Origin: an uncultured Eubacteriales bacterium
GTDB taxonomy: Bacteria; Bacillota; Clostridia; Peptostreptococcales; Anaerovoracaceae
DNA length: 64,000 nucleotides
Assembly (NCBI GenBank): GCA_902786855.1
Contig: CADAEH010000001.1
Coordinates: 62,001-126,000, forward strand
Direction: 5' to 3'
A program made the position numbers and the translations under genes. The notes under the pieces were generated by a model. That model had not been told where the DNA came from. It was given only the letters and a program-made list of their open reading frames with translations, and made no database searches. Positions 16,855-25,036 of the stretch are shown here, piece by piece. Within the stretch, counting starts at the first letter, position 1, and each line of letters opens with the position of its first letter.

Positions 16855-18044
16855 TACTTCTTGCCTCCTTTCTGGATCTTCTTGATCTCAAGAGATTCGA
16901 CGAACGCCTGGAATCTTGTTCTCAGCTGTCCGGATCCTCTAGCGTTGTACAGTCTGTCTATGGACAGTACCGGCCATCCGTATTCTTCTGCCATGATGTG
17001 GCTGACGAGAGCTCTTTCGAATCCCCAGAAGTCGCAGTATTTCATCTGCTCATAGATGATACCGTCTGCTTTGAATTCCTTGGCCAGTCTGTCGGCTGTC
17101 TCTCTTCTCTGCTTTACCTTGTTGTCAGCGATGTAGCGTGCGCACTCAGAAGTGTTCATGTAGTGGCGAACGATCTGAGGAAGTGCGTCTTCCTTGTCGG
17201 AAAGCTCGATGACTTCTCTGCCAGGAATGGATCCGAAGCAGTGTCTGTCGAACACTACTCTTGCGCCTGCGTCCTCGATCATCTTGGTGAATTCAGGGTC
17301 ATCGATCTCGGAACCGACGATGCCGACTCTTGCTCTAGGGAGAACCTTGTCAGGTTTTCTCTTCTTGAGCTCTGCCAGTGTCTCTTTGAGATAAGGCAGG
17401 ATGAGGTACTTAGGACATGTGTAGCTGACGAGGTTCAGGATGTGGAACTCGTATCCTGTGATAACCGGGTTCTCTTCCTTACGCATCTCGCTGATCTCCT
17501 GTATCACAGCACAGACCTCATTGTGCAGGGCAACTGCTTCGCGGATCTTGGCATCAGAGATGTCTGTTCCAAGATGCTCTTTCATAGCATCAAGCAGTCT
17601 TACCTCAAGCTGTCTCTGCATGTGCTTGTAGGAGAAGTCCTCGGTCTTGTAAGGAACGTCCAGGATCGGCAGGAAGAAGTGATCTTTGTCGTTGCACTTG
17701 AGGATGCTGAAATGCTCATAGAATCTGTTCATCATGGAGCATGCATCAACTCCGGCAATGCCGTCAAGGAACTGGTATCCGCCTTCGATAGCTCTTTCCA
17801 GAAGAGCACGTGCAAATTCGCAGACGTAGTTCGACATATAGTATGTGGAAATATCTATCGATCCGGTTCTAGGTGCACGCATTCTTACGGAAACGCAGTT
17901 GTCAACGTTCAGAAGAACTTCAGGGATGTGATAGCAAGTGTATCCCATGATCATCTTGCCGTCTTTCTTCGCCTGTTCAACGAGCTCGTTGTCTGCATTG
18001 TCCAGAAGACTCTCGAAGTAGATCATATGCTTCAAGTCTTTCAA
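16854..18044 (-). CDS. Small subunit A, HgdB/BcrC-like iron-sulfur protein
   Basis: 396 residues. It begins with a TTG codon (18042-18044) behind GGGAGG; this start is supported by the M(K/R)DLKH.(I/L)YFE N-terminus shared with the paralogues at 22868-24058 and 26641-27843, which use ATG. Cysteines at 37 (GYTCYHIPE), 75 (NYVCEFARALLER), 102 (DACSMMNR) and 337 (KYCDFWGFER) are candidate cluster ligands; the first three are at identical positions in all three paralogues. The C-terminal SGQLRTRFQAFVES matches the family signature of dehydratase/benzoyl-CoA reductase subunits. It forms a presumed heterodimer with the 620-residue protein. Confidence 0.88.
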   Translation of the reverse strand: MKDLKHMIYFESLLDNADNELVEQAKKDGKMIMGYTCYHIPEVLLNVDNCVSVRMRAPRTGSIDISTYYMSNYVCEFARALLERAIEGGYQFLDGIAGVDACSMMNRFYEHFSILKCNDKDHFFLPILDVPYKTEDFSYKHMQRQLEVRLLDAMKEHLGTDISDAKIREAVALHNEVCAVIQEISEMRKEENPVITGYEFHILNLVSYTCPKYLILPYLKETLAELKKRKPDKVLPRARVGIVGSEIDDPEFTKMIEDAGARVVFDRHCFGSIPGREVIELSDKEDALPQIVRHYMNTSECARYIADNKVKQRRETADRLAKEFKADGIIYEQMKYCDFWGFERALVSHIMAEEYGWPVLSIDRLYNARGSGQLRTRFQAFVESLEIKKIQKGGKK

Positions 18045-18070
18045 TGTTATACAACCTCCCTCTTAAATAT

Positions 18071-18147
18071 GGTGACAAGGGACGGTTCTGTTGCCACCTG
18101 TTTATTGATTCTTTTAAGGTGACAAGAGAACCGTCCCTGCTGCCACC
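18071..18147. repeat. REP-like inverted repeat pair
   Basis: Two units (18071-18098 and 18118-18147) are inverted relative to each other. Each starts GGTGACAAG and ends TGCCACC, and the cores GGGACGGTTCT and AGAACCGTCCC are reverse complements. The units are separated by 19 bases. Terminal GGTGACA/TGCCACC and the GGGACGG core resemble the extragenic palindromes mobilised by REP-associated tyrosine transposases in many bacteria. It lies in the 114-base gap between the cooC-like gene and small subunit A, where the folded RNA could stabilise or separate transcripts. Confidence 0.75.
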
Positions 18148-18158
18148 TGTATAACAAG

Positions 18159-18926
18159 TTATATGAGCTGCATCTTTCTGAGAGCTTCACGTGTCCCAAC
18201 CATTACCGGTGAATCCGCCGGCAGGTCGAATACGCTGATGCCCATGATGTCGTTGTCGGAGTGTGCCTTGTCTTCCGGGATGTATGCAAGGATCTCTGCC
18301 GACTCGACTTTTACATATGGAATGGACTCTTCTTTCACCCTGTTGACGATGACGCCGCACTTGTCGTACATGACGAGCTCGTCAGCAACGCTCTTGATCG
18401 TGTCCACTACCTTGCAGCCCTTACGGCTCGGGTCAGTTATGAGGAAAAGGTGTGTGACCTTTTCCATGACGCGGCGGTTGATCTGTTCGATCCCCGCCTC
18501 GCCGTCGATTACTACATAGTCGAAGTCGTTGGCCAGCAGGCTTATGACTTCTTTCAGATAAGCATTGACCTTACAGTAGCACCCTGCTGCCTCCGGTCTG
18601 CCTATGGCGAGAAAACTGAATCTGTTTTCCTCTACCATGGTGTCGAAGATCCTGAATCTGGCCTCGTTGAGCATCTCGATCGCTTCTTTGGGCCGGCCGT
18701 CCTCTACACTGCCGACGATCTTCTTTCTGATGCCGTCGAGTGTATCAGTCGGCTCAACACCGAGAGCAGTCGTCAGCCCGATAGCGGGGTCAGCATCGAT
18801 GGCAAGTATCCTCGAGTCAGGGTATTCCTCAGTGAGGATCCTCACCATAGCCGAAGAGATCGAAGTCTTGCCGACTCCTCCCTTGCCTGCCACTGTTAAG
18901 ATCTTAGTATCACGCTTATCACTCAT
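18159..18926 (-). CDS. cooC: CooC-type nickel-maturation ATPase
   Basis: 255 residues of the MinD/ParA-like P-loop class. The deviant Walker A AGKGGVGKT is at about 13-21, the DADP switch at about 45-48 and the Walker B region VVIDGEAGIEQ further on. The Cys-x-Cys in GCYCKVNAYLKE (Cys116, Cys118) matches the metal-binding CxC that distinguishes CooC from MinD and other relatives. CooC binds nickel at a dimer interface and matures carbon monoxide dehydrogenase or acetyl-CoA synthase. No CODH gene is in the window, so it may serve a distant enzyme or the iron-sulfur proteins beside it. It stands 74 bases after htpG and before the REP pair and subunits A. Confidence 0.82.
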   Translation of the reverse strand: MSDKRDTKILTVAGKGGVGKTSISSAMVRILTEEYPDSRILAIDADPAIGLTTALGVEPTDTLDGIRKKIVGSVEDGRPKEAIEMLNEARFRIFDTMVEENRFSFLAIGRPEAAGCYCKVNAYLKEVISLLANDFDYVVIDGEAGIEQINRRVMEKVTHLFLITDPSRKGCKVVDTIKSVADELVMYDKCGVIVNRVKEESIPYVKVESAEILAYIPEDKAHSDNDIMGISVFDLPADSPVMVGTREALRKMQLI

Positions 18927-19000
18927 TACTTAGACTTCCTTTTACTAAAGATTCGTTTTTGCTTACTCTTATGAAAAATACTATTCGGCTGATAGCCTAT

Positions 19001-20917
19001 TTAGAAGAATGAGCAGACGATGTCTGTGTAACCAGACGGATCGTTGATCGGAAGTCCTGCTATCAGGAGAGCCTGATTGAGCAGCACTTCGCACATCTTC
19101 TTAGCCCTCTCCGGGTCATCGAGCCTCGCTCTGTCGAGAGCAAGGAACGCTTTGTGATCCACGTTGAGTTCGAGTATCCTCTTGGCCTTCATTCCGAGAT
19201 CAGGATTGACAGCCGTGAAGTATTTCTCCATCTCGAACGTGATACCGTCTCCGCTTGAGAGACACACCGGATGGGTCTTGAGCTTGGTGGTCGCTTTGAC
19301 GACATCGACCTTGTCTCCGAGAGCTTCCTTGACAAAATCAAAGGTGTCCTTGAACGTCTCGTTCATCTTCTCTTCTGACTTTCCATCGCCGAGATCGAAG
19401 TCTCCGTCTATGACCGACATGTACTTCTTGTCCTTGTAGGTTCTGAACATGTCGGAGATGAACTCATCCGTGCTTTCGGTGAAATACAGGATCTCGATGC
19501 CCCTGTCCTTGAGGACTTCCGTCTGAGGCATCTTGTCTACCGCCTCGAGGCTGTCGCCGCTTGCGTAGTAGATGTATTCCTGATCCTCTTTCATCCGATC
19601 AACATACTCAGCAAGTGTGACGAGCTTCTTCTCTGTCGAGGAGTAGAACATCAGGAAATCCTGGAGCTCTTCCCTGTACTTGCCGTAGTCATCGAGAGCA
19701 CAGAGCTTGAGCTGGCGGCCAAAGCTCTTGTAAAACTTCTCGTATTTCTCACGGTCTTTGTCCCGCATATCTTCGAGCTTGCCGCGGATCTTTTTCTCGA
19801 GATTTTTCGAGATAAGCCTCAGCTGCCTGTCGTGCTGCAGCACCTCTCTTGAGATATTGAGCGAGAGATCAGGAGAGTCAACGACGCCCCTGACGAAGTT
19901 GAAATACTCAGGGAGCAGTTCTTTGCACTTCTCCATGATGAGTACGCCTGAGCTGTAGAGCGAAAGCCCTCCGGTAAAGTCGTCTGTATAGTACTTGTTA
20001 GGTACGAGCTCAGGGATGAACATCAGAGCATCATAGCTTACCATGCCTTCGACCGAGACAGTGATCGTCTCGAGCGGCGGTGTGTCATCCTGGAACGTCG
20101 ACTTGTAGAACTCTTCGTACTCTTCCCTGGTGACATCTGCGCGCTTTCTCTGCCACAGAGGCACCATGGAGTTGAACACTTCATATTCCCAGACCTCTTC
20201 ATACTCAGGATTCTCAGGGTCGGATCCCTCTTTGACCTGTGGATGAGGCATCAGCATCTTGATAGGGAAGCGGATGTAGTCAGAGTACTTCTTGACGAGT
20301 TTGTATATAGGGTACTCTCTCATGTACTGGCTGAATTCATCGGCGTCCTCGCCATCCTCTCTGATGTGCATGATGACATCAGTTCCGTGACCGTCTCTGT
20401 CTGCAGGCTCTATAGTATAGCCTCCTGCACCCTCGGATACCCATCTGTAAGCCTGGTCTTCACCATACTTCTTACTGACCACTTCGACCTTGTCGGATAC
20501 CATGAATGCGGAATAGAATCCTACTCCGAACTGTCCGATGATATCTACCTGGTCTGCCATGCTCGCAGCGGCGGTTCCGGTCTTTTCCTTGTCAGCTTTC
20601 TCGATCTCTTCTGAAAACTTCTTGCTGCCTGAGAAAGCGATGGTGCCGAGGTTCTTCTCGAGTTCTTCTTCGTTCATACCGATCCCGTTGTCGCTGACCG
20701 TGAGAGTACGATTCTCTTTATCGAGAGTCAGGATGATCTCAAAATCGCTGCGGCTCATTCCTACTGACTTATCGGTGAGTGCCAGATAGCACATCTTGTC
20801 GATGGCATCTGATGCGTTGGAGATGATCTCACGCAGAAAGATCTCCTTGTGCGTGTAGATCGAGTTGATCATCATGTCCAGCAGACGCTGGGATTCGGCT
20901 TTAAACTTCTTCTTCAT
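19001..20917 (-). CDS. htpG: HtpG, bacterial Hsp90 chaperone
   Basis: 638 residues, the normal length. The GHKL ATP-binding domain carries REIISNASDAIDK, TVSDNGIGMNEEEL and GQFGVGFYSAFMVSDKVEV in the first 150 residues. The middle domain has VVDSPDLSLNISREVLQ, and the dimerisation domain follows. ATP-driven folding chaperone. It lies 34 bases after the 86-residue microprotein gene and 74 bases before cooC, so it looks embedded in the same transcript as the dehydratase-type genes, an uncommon place for a general chaperone. Confidence 0.96.
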   Translation of the reverse strand: MKKKFKAESQRLLDMMINSIYTHKEIFLREIISNASDAIDKMCYLALTDKSVGMSRSDFEIILTLDKENRTLTVSDNGIGMNEEELEKNLGTIAFSGSKKFSEEIEKADKEKTGTAAASMADQVDIIGQFGVGFYSAFMVSDKVEVVSKKYGEDQAYRWVSEGAGGYTIEPADRDGHGTDVIMHIREDGEDADEFSQYMREYPIYKLVKKYSDYIRFPIKMLMPHPQVKEGSDPENPEYEEVWEYEVFNSMVPLWQRKRADVTREEYEEFYKSTFQDDTPPLETITVSVEGMVSYDALMFIPELVPNKYYTDDFTGGLSLYSSGVLIMEKCKELLPEYFNFVRGVVDSPDLSLNISREVLQHDRQLRLISKNLEKKIRGKLEDMRDKDREKYEKFYKSFGRQLKLCALDDYGKYREELQDFLMFYSSTEKKLVTLAEYVDRMKEDQEYIYYASGDSLEAVDKMPQTEVLKDRGIEILYFTESTDEFISDMFRTYKDKKYMSVIDGDFDLGDGKSEEKMNETFKDTFDFVKEALGDKVDVVKATTKLKTHPVCLSSGDGITFEMEKYFTAVNPDLGMKAKRILELNVDHKAFLALDRARLDDPERAKKMCEVLLNQALLIAGLPINDPSGYTDIVCSFF

Positions 20918-20951
20918 TTTGTGATAACTTCTTTCTATATCCTGTAACTAT

Positions 20952-21212
20952 TTAAAATTTTGACATATATTCTGAATCGATCTGATCGTATGGTACGTCG
21001 TGCGGATCTCTTCTCTCCATGTTGTCGAAGTGGTTCTTCATGAACGGCTCAACAACGTAGTAGAGCAGCTTTCCGTCGAGATCGAAGTAGAATACGCAGA
21101 ACAGTCCTGCGTAAGCAGCAACCAGAGTACCGACCGTTCTCCTTACAAATCTCTTGGCCTTTTTGGCTCTTTTTGCTTTTTTACGCGCTTTTCTCGATTT
21201 CCTTCCTAGCAT
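20952..21212 (-). CDS. 86-residue basic membrane microprotein
   Basis: ATG at 21210-21212 behind AAAGGAG. The first 25 residues are almost all Arg/Lys/Ala (RKARKKAKRAKKAKR). One membrane span follows (about 27-44, VGTLVAAYAGLFCVFYF), then DLDGKLLYYVVEPF and an acidic tail. The span and DLDGKLL block resemble the 60-residue protein at 13844-14026; the Cys pair of that protein is not conserved. The gene starts 15 bases after large subunit B, which suggests it anchors or organises that complex. Family not recognised. Confidence 0.75.
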   Translation of the reverse strand: MLGRKSRKARKKAKRAKKAKRFVRRTVGTLVAAYAGLFCVFYFDLDGKLLYYVVEPFMKNHFDNMERRDPHDVPYDQIDSEYMSKF

Positions 21213-21227
21213 CGGACGGTCTCCTTT

Positions 21228-22865
21228 CTACCAGCTATCGATATCGTCAAAGTCGAGCAGTGACGGATCGAGCGGTTCTTCTCCCATTACAGTGAACATG
21301 TAGTCGTTGATGATCTGTCTGATCTGCGATCTAGGAACTGTTCTCTTGTCAGGCAGAGCGTGAGGCATCCAGATAGCGTGGATATTTCTTGCTCTGAACT
21401 CGTCCTCGAAGAGTCCTACGACACCCTGCATGCCCTTGCACTGCAGCTGGTCGTACATCATGACCATGTCGCAGTTGAACTTTTCCATGTTTTCCCAGAG
21501 TTCGAAGATGTGCTGCAGTCCTCCTACAGCCATTCTTCTCATCGGAGCCCATTCATGATATTTCGCGATATCCAGCAGACAGTTCTCATAAGTATCTGTC
21601 CTGATGTCAAGGTCGAACATCAGCGAGTCCATGTTGATGATGGTGTTGAGGCCCCAGCAATTGTAAGCCCATGTGCACCATGCAGAGTAGTACAGCGGAG
21701 CGCATGACCATGCGATGACTCTGTGTCTCGTCATCGGGAAGGTGTTGATGTCTTCATTTACGCACTTCTCCATGATCTTCTTGACGCGTCTGTCAACATC
21801 ATGCCAGAAAGGTCTCTCACCGTACTGCGAGTAGAAGATCCTGTACAGAGCCTGAGCTACACCATTGATAGGATAGCTGTGAGTATTCGCAGCTACATCC
21901 CATTTCTCTCTCTCGAACTGGTTCTGCTTGTTCTGCAGCTCGATGTGCTTCTTGAGCTCTTCCCAGTGGAACTCAAGTCCGGTCTGCTCTTCCATGAATC
22001 TCCATGCCAGCTCGATCTCCTTGGCGCAGTTTTCGAGAACGGAATCGTCATCGAACTGCATGACCTGCGGCATCGCGAAGAGCGGCTTGTTCATCATCCA
22101 GTCCTGAATGACGGATGTACCTACCGAGCTGTCGCAGGCTTCGTTCGTCGTGACCATCGCGACGAATGAATCAGGAACATCATCCTCGATGTAGATGCCG
22201 GCCTCGGCCTGGCACATCGGGCAAGGGTCGCCCGGAAGTCCGTATGCCTGGACCGCGTCGATGTAGTTGAGTACTGTGTGGTTGTTGCAGTGGCATGTTA
22301 CGAAGTACGGGATCATCTGTGTTGGCAGGTAATAGCCGCCCTGATCCATGTACGGATAGATGATGCCGCCCCATACTGTCTCGTCTGTACCGATTGTCTT
22401 CGCTCTGAGAGCCGGATCTCCGCCGATGTTGAGGTCTCTGTTGAAGAATCCGGTGATCTGGTACAGGCATGCACTTGTGATCCCTCTGAAGTGCCATGCG
22501 GAAGCTTTGAGTGTCTCGCCTCTCATACCCTCGAGGCATCTGTCGAACCAGTGCATTACGGTCAGGTATGTCTGACCCATCCATCTGTATCTCCATGTTC
22601 CCTTGAGGAACTGGATCGCGCCCTTAGGACCGCCGCCGTATACCATGAGGTCATGTACGATCATTCCGTAGTTGTACAGCCAGATGTTATTGAAGTAGTA
22701 CATGGTATCCTTGATACCACGCCACTCTCTGTGTTTATACAGACCTGTCTTAGGGATATACAGGTCTCCGAGTCTTCTCTCTCCATGAGGCTTGCCGTAG
22801 ACAAAATCCCTGGCAGCCTTCTTGAAGTCGACCTCTTTGAGTTTCTTCAGATCAGGTTTCTTCAT
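21228..22865 (-). CDS. Large subunit B, HgdA/BcrB-like iron-sulfur protein (545 residues)
   Basis: Paralogue of the large subunits at 14992-16854 and 25037-26641. Cluster cysteines: Cys215 in PGDPCPMCQAEAG, Cys244 in NEACDSS and Cys476 in LQCKGMQG. An extra Cys at 218 makes a CPMC pair absent from the other two, which read CPVP and CPMP. The N-terminal HREWRGIKDTMYYF and the tail GEEPLDPSLLDFDD are shared with the paralogues. Upstream, the small subunit gene ends two bases before the start; downstream is a membrane microprotein. No separate activator gene accompanies this pair. Substrate unknown. Confidence 0.87.
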   Translation of the reverse strand: MKKPDLKKLKEVDFKKAARDFVYGKPHGERRLGDLYIPKTGLYKHREWRGIKDTMYYFNNIWLYNYGMIVHDLMVYGGGPKGAIQFLKGTWRYRWMGQTYLTVMHWFDRCLEGMRGETLKASAWHFRGITSACLYQITGFFNRDLNIGGDPALRAKTIGTDETVWGGIIYPYMDQGGYYLPTQMIPYFVTCHCNNHTVLNYIDAVQAYGLPGDPCPMCQAEAGIYIEDDVPDSFVAMVTTNEACDSSVGTSVIQDWMMNKPLFAMPQVMQFDDDSVLENCAKEIELAWRFMEEQTGLEFHWEELKKHIELQNKQNQFEREKWDVAANTHSYPINGVAQALYRIFYSQYGERPFWHDVDRRVKKIMEKCVNEDINTFPMTRHRVIAWSCAPLYYSAWCTWAYNCWGLNTIINMDSLMFDLDIRTDTYENCLLDIAKYHEWAPMRRMAVGGLQHIFELWENMEKFNCDMVMMYDQLQCKGMQGVVGLFEDEFRARNIHAIWMPHALPDKRTVPRSQIRQIINDYMFTVMGEEPLDPSLLDFDDIDSW

Positions 22866-22867
22866 GT

Positions 22868-24058
22868 CTACTTAACCTCCTGTATCTTCTTGAGCTCTAC
22901 GCTCTCAACGAATGCCTGGAATCTTGTTCTGAGCTGTCCGGATGCCGTGTTGATGTACTCCTTCTCGATGGAGCATACCGGATATCCGAAGTCTCTAGGC
23001 AGAACGATCGTGTCGATCATTCTCTCAAAGCTCCAGTATTCGCAGAACTTATTGGATTCAACGATGATACCGTCTGCCTTGTACTCCTTTGCATAATCAG
23101 CGAGCACCTTCTTGCGGCGCCTCATCTCCTGCTGCTCCATGAATCTAGCGCACTGGCTTGTCAGCAGGTAATGTCTGGCAACTGCTGTCAGAGGATCTTC
23201 TCCATCCTTGATGTCGATATGCTGTCTGGCCTCGAGCGAGCCGTAACAGTGTCTGTCGGCTACTACGAGAGCTCCGCAGCCTTCGATCAGCTTGATGAAG
23301 TCAGGGTCATCGTTCTCAGAACCCGCGAGAAGCACCTTGATCTTATAATTAGGCTTGTCATCAGGCTCTCTGGTCTTGAGCTCCTCAAGTGTCTCTCTCA
23401 GCTTATCTACGATCAGGTATTTAGGACATACCATTGAGACCAGTGTGATGACGCTGAACTCGTAACCTGTGATGGTCGGATTGTCGAGTTTGCGGAAGTT
23501 ACCGATCTCAGTGATGATGTCGTTAACTTCGTTGTTGATCCTGATCGCCTTAAGGATAGCCTCGTCAGATGTATCGACTCCGAATTCCTTAGCAAGGAAA
23601 TCGAGGACTTTGATCTTCAGCTGCTTCCTGTAGTGATCGATACTGTTCTCATTCTTCTTGAACGGAACGTCGGTGAATGAAGTCTTGAACGTAGCGTTGT
23701 TGATAACGCCTTCCATGTAGTCGAGATGCTCCTGGAATCTGCATGTTACCGTGCAGGTCTCTGTGGCGAGCTGGGCGTCAATGAAATTGAATCCACCCTC
23801 AAGAGCTCTCTCGAGAAGTGATCTGCCGTAATGGCATGTACGACCGGACATATAGTATGATGCCATATCCGGCGATGTGCATTTAGGCGCTCTCAGTCTT
23901 ACTGCGAAGCAGCCAGGCAGATCGAGGAGGACCTCAGGCATGAAATAGCATGTGTAGCCGAGACACAGATTGCCGTCTTCCTTGCCCTTGCGCACGAGGT
24001 CATTATTGGCCTCCTGCAGCAGATCCTCAAAGTAGATCAGATGCTTTAAGTCACGCAT
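22868..24058 (-). CDS. Small subunit B, HgdB/BcrC-like iron-sulfur protein
   Basis: 396 residues, ATG start. Cys37 (GYTCYFMPE), Cys75 (GRTCHYGRSLLER) and Cys102 (ETCTVTCRF) occupy the same positions as in the other two small subunits, with a late Cys in NKFCEYWSFER. Extra cysteines at 32, 50, 60 and 106 make it the most cysteine-rich of the three. The C-terminal SGQLRTRFQAFVES is the family signature. It is the first gene of the B operon; the 400-base gap upstream separates it from the divergent histidine-rich gene and should hold its promoter. Confidence 0.87.
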   Translation of the reverse strand: MRDLKHLIYFEDLLQEANNDLVRKGKEDGNLCLGYTCYFMPEVLLDLPGCFAVRLRAPKCTSPDMASYYMSGRTCHYGRSLLERALEGGFNFIDAQLATETCTVTCRFQEHLDYMEGVINNATFKTSFTDVPFKKNENSIDHYRKQLKIKVLDFLAKEFGVDTSDEAILKAIRINNEVNDIITEIGNFRKLDNPTITGYEFSVITLVSMVCPKYLIVDKLRETLEELKTREPDDKPNYKIKVLLAGSENDDPDFIKLIEGCGALVVADRHCYGSLEARQHIDIKDGEDPLTAVARHYLLTSQCARFMEQQEMRRRKKVLADYAKEYKADGIIVESNKFCEYWSFERMIDTIVLPRDFGYPVCSIEKEYINTASGQLRTRFQAFVESVELKKIQEVK

Positions 24059-24458
24059 GGTGTATCACCTTTCCTCCCTCTCTTTTAATTACTTATTGGT
24101 AAGGAACCGCCTGCTGCGGTTTCATCTCAAAAACCACAAAAACCGTCTCAGGGCGCACTATCCCTTACAATATACTATTGGTATAATTTTAATGTTCTTG
24201 AGATAAAAGTGTCAATGAGATATACTCATGAAAACAGCGGAAAATGCAGGGATTTTTGTATTTTTTTAGAACTTGTTTTTCCACTTGTTCAGAATCCCCT
24301 ATATGGGGATAGAAAAGCTTAAAGACACACTATTTATGGTAACCACTTGTTTAAGCAACAGGCTGCAACGGGCACTCATAAAAACGCTGATTCACCCCTG
24401 TAGCTTTCCACGCGGTCACTATAGCAGCAGTATAAATCTATATCGGAGGACTTTAGAA
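24059..24458. promoter_or_regulatory. Divergent intergenic region with a C4/G4 palindrome
   Basis: The 400 bases between small subunit B (leftward) and the histidine-rich gene (rightward) are AT-rich and hold no gene. At 24294-24310 there is a perfect palindrome with C4 and G4 tracts around TATAT (ATCCCC-TATAT-GGGGAT). Paired C/G tracts around a short AT centre recall operators of CsoR/RcnR-type metal sensors, but this match is loose. On the plus strand the histidine-rich gene has a strong CGGAGGA site at 24445-24451. I could not settle on one clear -35/-10 pair in either direction. Confidence 0.45.
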
Positions 24459-24770
24459 ATGCATGACCATAACAGCCCACAGCACGCATCAGTAACTCAC
24501 TCCCACGAACATGACGGACACACTCATGTGCACACCCATGCTGACGGGACAACTCATTCACACTCTCATGCGACGGCTTCTTCTCCTGAAGAGGCTCTGG
24601 CACTTCTGACATACATGCTGAACCATAACAGGCATCATGCAGAGGAACTTCACGACCTTGCTCACTGCTTTGATGAGGTCTCAGGCGACCTGGTCCATGA
24701 AGCCGTCGACAAGCTCGAAGAGAGCAACGCGCTTCTTGAGCAGGCTCTGTCACTGCTTAAGAATCAGTAA
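24459..24770 (+). CDS. Histidine-rich putative metal-binding protein
   Basis: 103 residues from the ATG at 24459, behind CGGAGGA; the longer upstream frame lacks a ribosome binding site. The first 37 residues contain 13 histidines in HxH clusters (THSHEHDGHTHVHTH), typical of nickel, cobalt or zinc storage segments. Residues 41-103 form a helical hairpin-like domain with more histidines (NHNRHHAEELHDLAHC) and a leucine-rich end. Short proteins of this build are sometimes labelled 'cobalt transporter' in clostridial annotations, but no transport segment is present. It is the only rightward gene between 11.6 and 29 kb, divergent from pair B. A role in nickel or cobalt supply for this locus is inference, fitting the CooC-type gene. 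Confidence 0.75.
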   Translation: MHDHNSPQHASVTHSHEHDGHTHVHTHADGTTHSHSHATASSPEEALALLTYMLNHNRHHAEELHDLAHCFDEVSGDLVHEAVDKLEESNALLEQALSLLKNQ

Positions 24771-24798
24771 TATCCGCATATTTCAGGCAAAACAAAAG

Positions 24799-24828
24799 TG
24801 CAGCCGCTTTTATGCATAAGCGGCTGCA
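24799..24828. terminator. Bidirectional terminator between convergent genes
   Basis: Perfect 11-base arms (TGCAGCCGCTT and AAGCGGCTGCA) enclose an eight-base loop. On the minus strand it is followed by CTTTTGTTTT, and on the plus strand by an AT-rich run. It lies 28 bases after the histidine-rich gene stop and 24 bases after the end of the small leftward ORF at 24853-24975, so it can end both transcripts. Confidence 0.85.
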
Positions 24829-24852
24829 TATTAATTTGTTCCTGTTTGCGGC

Positions 24853-24975
24853 TTATTCTTCCCCGCTTTCCGGTGTTTCCCGGTCATTGACACACAGAGA
24901 CAGTGACAGCACCATCACCAGCAGCAATGATATTAACTTTCCTGATATTTTCATATCGGACAGATCTTTTTCCAT
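24853..24975 (-). CDS. Possible 40-residue lipoprotein-like peptide downstream of large subunit C
   Basis: A short frame with ATG at 24973-24975 and stop at 24853-24855, beginning 61 bases after large subunit C. It reads as a charged start, a second Met, a hydrophobic stretch (GKLISLLLVMVLSLSLC) and an acidic tail (VNDRETPESGEE). LSLC followed by a polar tail could be a lipobox, or the stretch could be a single span. Position matches the membrane microproteins that follow pairs A and B, but sequence similarity to them is not evident. GAAAGG lies upstream at fair spacing. Coding status is uncertain. Confidence 0.4.
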   Translation of the reverse strand: MEKDLSDMKISGKLISLLLVMVLSLSLCVNDRETPESGEE

Positions 24976-25036
24976 TTCCGGGCCTTTCACCGATCAGCTG
25001 TTACAAGCCTTAACTAAGCGTCTTCAAAATGTGTTT

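Noticed and set aside
15124-18122. Long plus-strand open frames opposite the dehydratase-type genes (for example 15124-15927 and 16998-18122)
   Set aside because: They are antiparallel shadows of well-supported minus-strand genes, with no ribosome binding sites and no recognisable domains.
18071-18147. Possible two-repeat CRISPR remnant
   Set aside because: The units are inverted, not direct, have no comparable spacer structure, and no cas genes are near.
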